Origin: Chryseobacterium sp. Leaf404
GTDB taxonomy: Bacteria > Bacteroidota > Bacteroidia > Flavobacteriales > Weeksellaceae
Direction of reading: 5' to 3'
Length of the DNA: 64,000 nt
Assembly (NCBI RefSeq): GCF_001424145.1
Contig: NZ_LMQM01000016.1
Span: forward strand, 1,895-65,894
A model generated the notes under the pieces. It was not told the origin of the DNA. It worked only from the letters and a program-made list of their open reading frames with translations, and ran no database searches. The position numbers and the translations under genes were made by a program. Positions 58,943-64,000 of this stretch are shown here, piece after piece; position 1 is the stretch's first letter; every line of letters starts with the position of its first letter.

Positions 58943-59476
58943 TTACTTTTTTGAATTGGCATTTTTCTTTAAAAAATCTATGATATTTTGATATTGGTCA
59001 GTCTCTTTTTCATTTAAGATATAGGTGAAATAAGTACCCATTTGAACAGTAATGTAAACAGTATCTCCTGAAAGCTCGTATGAAACATACTTCCAAATGC
59101 TTCTAATATCGTATTGCTCGCTTTTAATATGAAATGATTTTTTATCAAAGTACAATTCTGAAATGGGATTAAATTCCTTGAGTTCAGCTAAGTATTTGTT
59201 TATTTTAGAGATGTAGTTTGCTTTATTGAAGAGGAAAATGAATAGATACAGTATGCAAAAAATAACAAAAAATATCCCGAGAAACTTTAAAAAATCAATT
59301 CTGCTTCTATCGCCTTTGAAAATACTGTCAACAATAGTTAAAAACAGAACGATAAAGAAAAAATTCTTTAATAAGGTAGGTAATTTCTTTTTCCAAGAAT
59401 AGAAATAGTGTTTTTCGAGTTGTTTTTTAGTGATTTTTTCATCAAAATTAATGAAGACCTGTAAAGGAGTTTCCAT
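58943..59476 (-). CDS. YcxB-like membrane protein
   Basis: The 177-residue protein has two transmembrane helices near residues 35-56 and 68-90 (LKNFFFIVLFLTIVDSIF and FLKFLGIFFVIFCILYLFIFLF). A C-terminal cytoplasmic beta domain follows (ISELYFDKKSFHIKSEQYDI, then WKYVSYELSGDTVYITV), resembling the YcxB-like family of unknown function. The start is taken as ATG 59476, not the GTG two codons earlier. It converges on the SDR gene with zero gap. Confidence 0.7.
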   Translation of the reverse strand: METPLQVFINFDEKITKKQLEKHYFYSWKKKLPTLLKNFFFIVLFLTIVDSIFKGDRSRIDFLKFLGIFFVIFCILYLFIFLFNKANYISKINKYLAELKEFNPISELYFDKKSFHIKSEQYDIRSIWKYVSYELSGDTVYITVQMGTYFTYILNEKETDQYQNIIDFLKKNANSKK

Positions 59477-59505
59477 ACACACTTAGTTTTTGTAAAAATA
59501 TTGAT

Positions 59506-61434
59506 TTACTCAACATCCTGCAACAATTCCAACGCCTTCATCATATCAATTCCTTTTCCTAAAACAGGTTTAAACAAATCACCTTTTGCCTTAATTCTTT
59601 CCAAAGCATTTTCAATATTAAAGTCTGTTGGTTTCAAACCTTTCTTGAGTTCATCCCATTCCAGTGGCATTGAAACGGCTGCGCCTTCTTTCGGTCTTAG
59701 GCTGTAGACGCTGGCTAGAGTTTGTCCCTGTCGGTTTTGAAGGTAGTCAAGATAGATTTTTTTGTCGTCTCTTTTTTGCAGACTGCGTTCCAGTGTTGTA
59801 ATTTTTGGAAGTTTTTCATGAACCTGCTGCATCAGGATCAGTGCAAAATCCTTCACCTGATCGTAATCGTAACCGCCACCCATCGGAATGTAGATGTGAA
59901 TTCCCGTGCTTCCGGAAGTTTTGCAGTAGCCTTTTATTTTAATTAAATCTAAAATTTCTTTCACCTGCTGTGCTGTTTCGATTACATGGTCAAAAGTATT
60001 TTTCTTTGAAGGATCGAGGTCTAAAACCAAATAATCAGGATGATCCAGATCGGGAAGTGATGAGTTCCACGGATTGAAATCGATGCAGCCTAAATTGTTC
60101 AGATATGCCAATGTTGCTTTGTCGTTACAGATGGCGTAATCGATGTATTTGTTGGTAGATTCAGAATGTACTTTGGTCGTTTTGATCCAGTCCGGAAAAG
60201 AATCTCCCGCGTCTTTCTGGTAAAATCCGGAATGATCGATTCCACTCGGAAAACGATTAAGAGAAAGCGGTCGGTTTTTGAGATGGGGTAAAATGTATTC
60301 GGCCACCGACTGATAATATTCTACCACATCGCCTTTGCTTATTTTATCTTTCGGAAAATAAATTTTATCCTGATTGGTCAGTTTTATTTTATGTCGGTTC
60401 AATGTAATTTCGCTGTCTTTTTCGTTTTCATCTTCTGCCTTTTCGGATGATTTTTTATTCGTCATAGTTATGGATTTTGAAGTTTTCTGAGCCGCTTTTT
60501 TGACTGAATTACTGATTTCCTTCGCTTCCTTATCTTCACGAAGTGCCACAAAAACAGGGTGTCGGAACATTCCGTCTTTGGTGATTTCCGAAAATTTTAT
60601 TTCGCAGACCAATTCGGGTTTTGTCCATGTTACGGGCATATTTGTTTTGGGAATCGTTTCAAAAGGTGAAGTTTTTACTACTAATTTTTTCAACCGCGCA
60701 TGAAGAGAATTCAACAATTCATTATTAAAGCCCGTTCCCGTATGTCCGGAATAGGTTAGTTTTCCGTTTATATATTTTCCTAAAATCAAAGCACCAAAGC
60801 CTTGTCTTGAACCTTTTGGTTCTGTGAAACCGCAGATAATCGCTTCTTCGGTGTTGGTGAATTTTATTTTGAGCCAGTCTGTGCTTCGGGAATTTTCAGT
60901 GTAAACGCTGTCGGCTTTTTTGGCAATCATTCCTTCAAGCTCCATTTTTTTCATTTCATTAAAAAACTCAATTCCTTTTTCAGGAACGTGATCGCAGAAT
61001 TTAATCAGATCCGTTTCAATTAAAGCGTCTTTCAGAAGCTCTTTTCGTTGAATTAAAGGAAGTTCTTCGGTAGAATGACCGTTCAGCCACAAAACATCAA
61101 AAACCTGATAGGTTAAAGCCAAATCCGGATTATCGCCAATCTGCTGTAAAAGCTGAAAACTTGGTTTGCCGTTTTCGTCATACGCAACAATTTCGCCATC
61201 CAAAATCATCTTATGCTTTTGCTGACTAAAATCTTCGGTAATAGAATTAAATTTAGATGAAAAAGAAATTCCGTTTCGGGAATAAAACAGAGGTTCTTTC
61301 TTGCTGAGATCCGCTACAGCGCGATAACCGTCCCATTTGATTTCGAAAATCCAATCCTCATTGTCAAATGCGTTATCAGAAGATTTTGCAAGCATCGGTT
61401 TGATGAATTTTTCTAATTTTTTCTCATCCACCAA
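59506..61434 (-). CDS. ligD: LigD ligase and polymerase domains (3' part of a frameshifted gene)
   Basis: This part encodes an ATP-dependent DNA ligase domain with the nucleotidyl Lys in FEIKWDGYRAVA near residue 33, then SGHTGTGFNNELL and a C-terminal ligase OB region. A primase-polymerase domain follows from about residue 345 (DKIYFPKDKISKGDVVEYY), with catalytic LDLDPSK near 480. The available start is only a TTG at 61434. The frame stays open upstream to the A9 run at 61502-61510, where it meets the end of the phosphoesterase ORF. I therefore read this as the 3' part of one ligD gene split by a single-base frame change. End joining with Ku is the expected role. Confidence 0.93.
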   Translation of the reverse strand: MVDEKKLEKFIKPMLAKSSDNAFDNEDWIFEIKWDGYRAVADLSKKEPLFYSRNGISFSSKFNSITEDFSQQKHKMILDGEIVAYDENGKPSFQLLQQIGDNPDLALTYQVFDVLWLNGHSTEELPLIQRKELLKDALIETDLIKFCDHVPEKGIEFFNEMKKMELEGMIAKKADSVYTENSRSTDWLKIKFTNTEEAIICGFTEPKGSRQGFGALILGKYINGKLTYSGHTGTGFNNELLNSLHARLKKLVVKTSPFETIPKTNMPVTWTKPELVCEIKFSEITKDGMFRHPVFVALREDKEAKEISNSVKKAAQKTSKSITMTNKKSSEKAEDENEKDSEITLNRHKIKLTNQDKIYFPKDKISKGDVVEYYQSVAEYILPHLKNRPLSLNRFPSGIDHSGFYQKDAGDSFPDWIKTTKVHSESTNKYIDYAICNDKATLAYLNNLGCIDFNPWNSSLPDLDHPDYLVLDLDPSKKNTFDHVIETAQQVKEILDLIKIKGYCKTSGSTGIHIYIPMGGGYDYDQVKDFALILMQQVHEKLPKITTLERSLQKRDDKKIYLDYLQNRQGQTLASVYSLRPKEGAAVSMPLEWDELKKGLKPTDFNIENALERIKAKGDLFKPVLGKGIDMMKALELLQDVE

Positions 61435-61472
61435 AGAGTTGAAACGCTGAAATTTAGGTTTTGTTTCAGACG

Positions 61473-62075
61473 TTATGACTTCTTTTTGCTGCTTTTTAGG
61501 CTTTTTTTTTCCTCGATGAATTTTGAAACTAACGATTTAGGTGAAACGTTTTCTTCAGCATCATATTCATCTTCTGCAAATTTGTCTTTATGTTTAATTA
61601 AAAGCCAAGAATTGTTTTCTGCATTTTTCATTTTAACCAAAGCAAATTCGCCTTTCAGTTTTTTACCGTGAAGAATAAATTTTAACGAACCGCTTTTTAA
61701 TTCCTTCAGCAGTTCTTTTTCGTCTGAAAGTTTGCTGGTATCGTCCAATGGTTCGTAGGTTCCGCTGTCCCAGATTTCAACCTGTCCGGCACCATAATTT
61801 CCTTCAGGAATGTTGCCTTCAAAATCTTTGTAGTCATACGGATGATCTTCCACCATCATCGCCAAACGTTTGTCTTCAGGATTCAGTGATGGTCCTTTCG
61901 GAACTGCCCAGCTTTTCAGAACACCTTCCATTTCAAGACGGAAATCGTAATGCAGACGAGATGCGGCGTGCCTTTGAATCACAAAAACAAGTTTGTCATC
62001 ACTCTTTTTTGTCTTTCCTTTCGGTTCGGATGTTTTATCGAATTTCCGTTTGTCGTTGTAATCTTTCAGAGCCAT
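61473..62075 (-). CDS. ligD: LigD 3'-phosphoesterase domain (5' part of a frameshifted gene)
   Basis: The 200-residue product is the 3'-phosphoesterase domain of LigD, which trims 3' ends before ligation. It has VIQRHAASRLHYDFRLEME near residue 31 and the metal-binding EDHPYDYKDFEGNIPEGNYG. It ends in a Lys/Ser-rich tail. One extra A, or a -1 slip, in the A9 run (61502-61510) would carry it on as KKPKKQQKEVITSETKP into the ligase domain with no stop, giving a protein of about 857 residues, the usual LigD size. It starts two bases after the ku stop. Confidence 0.92.
   Translation of the reverse strand: MALKDYNDKRKFDKTSEPKGKTKKSDDKLVFVIQRHAASRLHYDFRLEMEGVLKSWAVPKGPSLNPEDKRLAMMVEDHPYDYKDFEGNIPEGNYGAGQVEIWDSGTYEPLDDTSKLSDEKELLKELKSGSLKFILHGKKLKGEFALVKMKNAENNSWLLIKHKDKFAEDEYDAEENVSPKSLVSKFIEEKKSLKSSKKKS
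61502..61510 (-). other. A9 homopolymer at the ligD frame break
   Basis: GAGG-A9-GCC on the minus strand. The phosphoesterase frame runs into a stop at 61473; reading one extra A enters the ligase frame at CCT (61500). It is a candidate polymerase or ribosome slippage site, a phase-variable tract or a sequence error. Confidence 0.85.
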
Positions 62076-62077
62076 GA

Positions 62078-62863
62078 TCAGGAAGCGTTTTTAGATTTTG
62101 GAGTTTGTAAACTGGCTTTTAGCTGCGCCATTAAATCAATTACTTTACCCTGTTTTGCAGGTTCAGATTTTTTTACTTTAACAGATTTTCCTTTCGCTTT
62201 TTTCTTAATGATTTTAAGCAATTCTTCAGAGTAAGTATTTTTATAAAAAGTGGGATCAAAAGGTTCGGAAAGTTGCTCGATCAGATTCTTAGCCATCTTC
62301 AGTTCGGCTGGTTTCGGTGCTTTCTTGGCGGGAATTTTCAGCTGTTTGTAATCCCTGATTTCCTGATCGAATCTCAAACGGTTTAAAACCAAAACATCAT
62401 CATTGTAAGGACGAATCATCCCAATCGCTTCAGTATCACGCAACACAAAAGTTCCGATACCAACCATTTTAGTCTGCTGCAAAGCTTTGATTAAAAGTCT
62501 GTAAGCATTTTCGCCATTCTTTTGAGGTTCGAGAAAGTAAGGAGTTTCAAAGTAAACAGAATCAACCTCTGCCTCTTTAACGAAATGTTCAATGCTCAGA
62601 ATTTTTGTTTTTTCCGGACTTGCGGCTTCGTAATCTTCATCTTCCAGAACAACGTATTTATCGTCGATCAGAAAACCTTTTACAATGTTTGCCCACTTGA
62701 CTTCCTTGCCCGTTTTTTCGTTAACTCTTTTAAATTTAATATTAGAAAAATCAGATTTGTCCAGCATATCTAGATCCAGTTTGCTGGTTTCTGTAGCAGA
62801 ATAAATCTTCACAGGAATATTGACTAAGCCAAAACCAATGGCACCGTTCCAAATTGCTTTCAT
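62078..62863 (-). CDS. ku: Non-homologous end-joining protein Ku
   Basis: The bacterial Ku homodimer binds double-strand DNA ends and recruits LigD. The 261-residue protein begins MKAIWNGAIGFGLVNIPVKIYSATE and contains the Ku bridge region (DYEAASPEKTKILSIEHFVKEAEVDS) and a basic C-terminus (KKKAKGKSVKVKKSEPAK), common in bacterial Ku. The ATG at 62863 is preferred to the one at 62890 because the family starts MKAIWNG. ligD follows two bases after its stop, so they form an operon. Confidence 0.95.
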   Translation of the reverse strand: MKAIWNGAIGFGLVNIPVKIYSATETSKLDLDMLDKSDFSNIKFKRVNEKTGKEVKWANIVKGFLIDDKYVVLEDEDYEAASPEKTKILSIEHFVKEAEVDSVYFETPYFLEPQKNGENAYRLLIKALQQTKMVGIGTFVLRDTEAIGMIRPYNDDVLVLNRLRFDQEIRDYKQLKIPAKKAPKPAELKMAKNLIEQLSEPFDPTFYKNTYSEELLKIIKKKAKGKSVKVKKSEPAKQGKVIDLMAQLKASLQTPKSKNAS

Positions 62864-63026
62864 TGTCTTTCTTTTCAGTAAAACTTGCAATGATTATGCC
62901 GTTGAAATTTTGATTATTTGTCTGAATGCAGTGGTGAATGTGATGTGGGTGAAGCTTCGTTAGACTAATTTCGCTCTTAAAATTTTGTTTAAGAAACCAC
63001 ATTATAATCATTCGTCTAAATCATTT

Positions 63027-64000
63027 TCAAGACAGATTAGTTTTTTCTTTTAATTTTTGATAAGCAATTGCAACATGAATTTCAAAGTAAGAAAAATCAT
63101 CGCCTAATTGTTCTTTAATCGCTTTCAATGACAGAATCGACTGTGACCTGGCAATCTCAATAATGGGTTCAATTTTATTGACGTCCATCAATTCGCTTGG
63201 TTTTATCGCTCCCGATTCTACGTATTTTGCTAAATGATTTTGGATAGTATTACGAGACAAACTTCTCATTTTCGCAATTTCTTCAACACTGTGATTTTGT
63301 TTATACAGTTCAAAAGTGGTGGCGAAAGTTCCTGATGTACTTTTAGCTGCTTTCTTTGGCTCACGTGCTTTCTTAGGTCTTTTCTCGGAGATTTTACTGC
63401 TCAAATTATTCTTAATACAAAACTCAATGATTGTCGGAAGAAATATTTCTCCATATTTCTCAATTTTAAAAGTTCCGAAACCACTGATCTGATTTAGTTC
63501 TTCTTTTGAATTGGGCAGATAAGATGATAATTCCAGCAAAGTCGCATCAGAAAAAATAACGTAAGGCGGAACATTTTCGCGCTCAGCAATTTCCCTTCTT
63601 AAAGTTTTCAGTTCGGCAAAAAGTTCTTCATTTGCATCGATGTCGGGAGCGGAATAATCCGTTTCTATTTCTGCAACGGTAACAGCTTTTGCTCTTTCTT
63701 TTACTTTTTGGAAGATTACTTTTTTATCTTTAAATAAAACTGATTTGCTTTCGTCATTCAGTTTTAAAACAGAAAATTCCTCATTTGATTCAGTTAAAAA
63801 ACCTTTGATCAGTAATTGAGTTATTAAGTTTTGCCAGTAATTCTTATCCTGATTATTTCCTACGCCATAAGTTGGTAGACCGCGCATGAAATCTGTGATT
63901 TTCGCACTCTGGGAACCCCGCAGAAAGTCAATAATCATTGTTTTTCCGTAACTTTCTTTCAATCTATAGACTGCGCTCAATAACTTCTGAGCATCTACTG
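63027..64000 (-). CDS. recQ: ATP-dependent DNA helicase RecQ, C-terminal part (runs off the right edge)
   Basis: The frame is open to the window edge, and the residues before the first possible start (DAQKLLSAVYRLKESYG) match the RecQ-family RQC region. The visible part holds RQC (TDFMRGLPTYGVGNNQDKNYW), an HRDC domain (ENVPPYVIFSDATLLELSSYLP), a Lys-rich linker, and a C-terminal helix-turn-helix (HSVEEIAKMRSLSRNTIQNHLAKY). The helicase domains lie outside the window. It is upstream of ku with 163 bases between, so a shared DNA-repair context is likely, though its operon status is not clear. Confidence 0.9.
   Translation of the reverse strand, partial: VDAQKLLSAVYRLKESYGKTMIIDFLRGSQSAKITDFMRGLPTYGVGNNQDKNYWQNLITQLLIKGFLTESNEEFSVLKLNDESKSVLFKDKKVIFQKVKERAKAVTVAEIETDYSAPDIDANEELFAELKTLRREIAERENVPPYVIFSDATLLELSSYLPNSKEELNQISGFGTFKIEKYGEIFLPTIIEFCIKNNLSSKISEKRPKKAREPKKAAKSTSGTFATTFELYKQNHSVEEIAKMRSLSRNTIQNHLAKYVESGAIKPSELMDVNKIEPIIEIARSQSILSLKAIKEQLGDDFSYFEIHVAIAYQKLKEKTNLS

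Overview
The window looks like a chromosomal piece of a low-GC flavobacterium of the Chryseobacterium type (Bacteroidota). The support is: many starts preceded by the Bacteroidota -7 element TAnnTTTG (often TATCTTTG); a bacillithiol gene (bshB1); a PUR-like DUF3276 protein; an unusually long NusB; an exbB-exbD-exbD-tonB operon; a Kdo transferase (Gram-negative LPS); and many secreted proteins whose signal peptide ends ...FAQ. Most of the window is core chromosome. No CRISPR array, prophage, transposase or integrase was seen.

Layout. 1-2176: N-terminal part of a large secreted IgGFc-binding-type surface protein that runs off the left edge. 2.3-6.6 kb: tsf, a secreted protein, accA, gltX. 6.7-15.7 kb: a polysaccharide cluster with a phosphomannose-isomerase cupin, a methyltransferase, seven glycosyltransferases and a polysaccharide deacetylase, in blocks of alternating strand. 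15.8-19.0 kb: rocD and a secreted WG-repeat protein. 19.0-20.2 kb: a 21-nt iterated repeat element and a gene broken by one in-frame TAA. 20.2-24.2 kb: pdxA, yceD, rpmF, accB and accC on the minus strand. 24.2-28.0 kb: ribE, an NtrY-like kinase and a TrmN6-type methyltransferase facing ftsE and rpmH. 28.2-38.3 kb: DHH phosphoesterase, WG-like protein, patatin, lipoprotein, hydrolase, lone exbD, dsbD, tilS and an OmpA-type lipoprotein. 38.5-43.7 kb: O-methyltransferase, NlpC/P60 hydrolase, DUF1648-like protein, kdtA, then a GT2 and lipoproteins. 43.8-46.7 kb: leuS. 46.9-52.8 kb: exbB-exbD-exbD-tonB, then a small membrane protein, a PstS-like lipoprotein and a TPR protein. 52.8-57.8 kb: bshB1, tRNA-His, DUF3276, an ABC exporter, nusB, a DUF1573 lipoprotein and yajC. 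57.8-59.5 kb: a second copy of the repeat element, an SDR and a membrane protein. 59.5-64.0 kb: the NHEJ genes (ligD in two pieces and ku), then the C-terminal part of recQ running off the right edge.

How genes work together. accA, accB and accC supply malonyl-CoA. yceD-rpmF-accB-accC is a familiar neighbourhood, but a terminator and a promoter seen here separate rpmF from accBC. The ExbB/ExbD/TonB operon energises outer-membrane import. ku and ligD are the bacterial end-joining pair. The 6.7-15.7 kb block and kdtA belong to envelope polysaccharide and LPS synthesis.

Most notable observations: ligD is split at a run of nine A where one extra A, or a -1 slip, restores a full-length protein; a conserved-looking protein is interrupted by one TAA in an otherwise open frame; a nested palindrome followed by 21-nt units occurs at two places; a probable ftsE terminator lies inside the 3' end of the converging trmN6 coding sequence; several strong promoters leave almost no 5' leader; and the pdxA and ribE promoters face and overlap each other.
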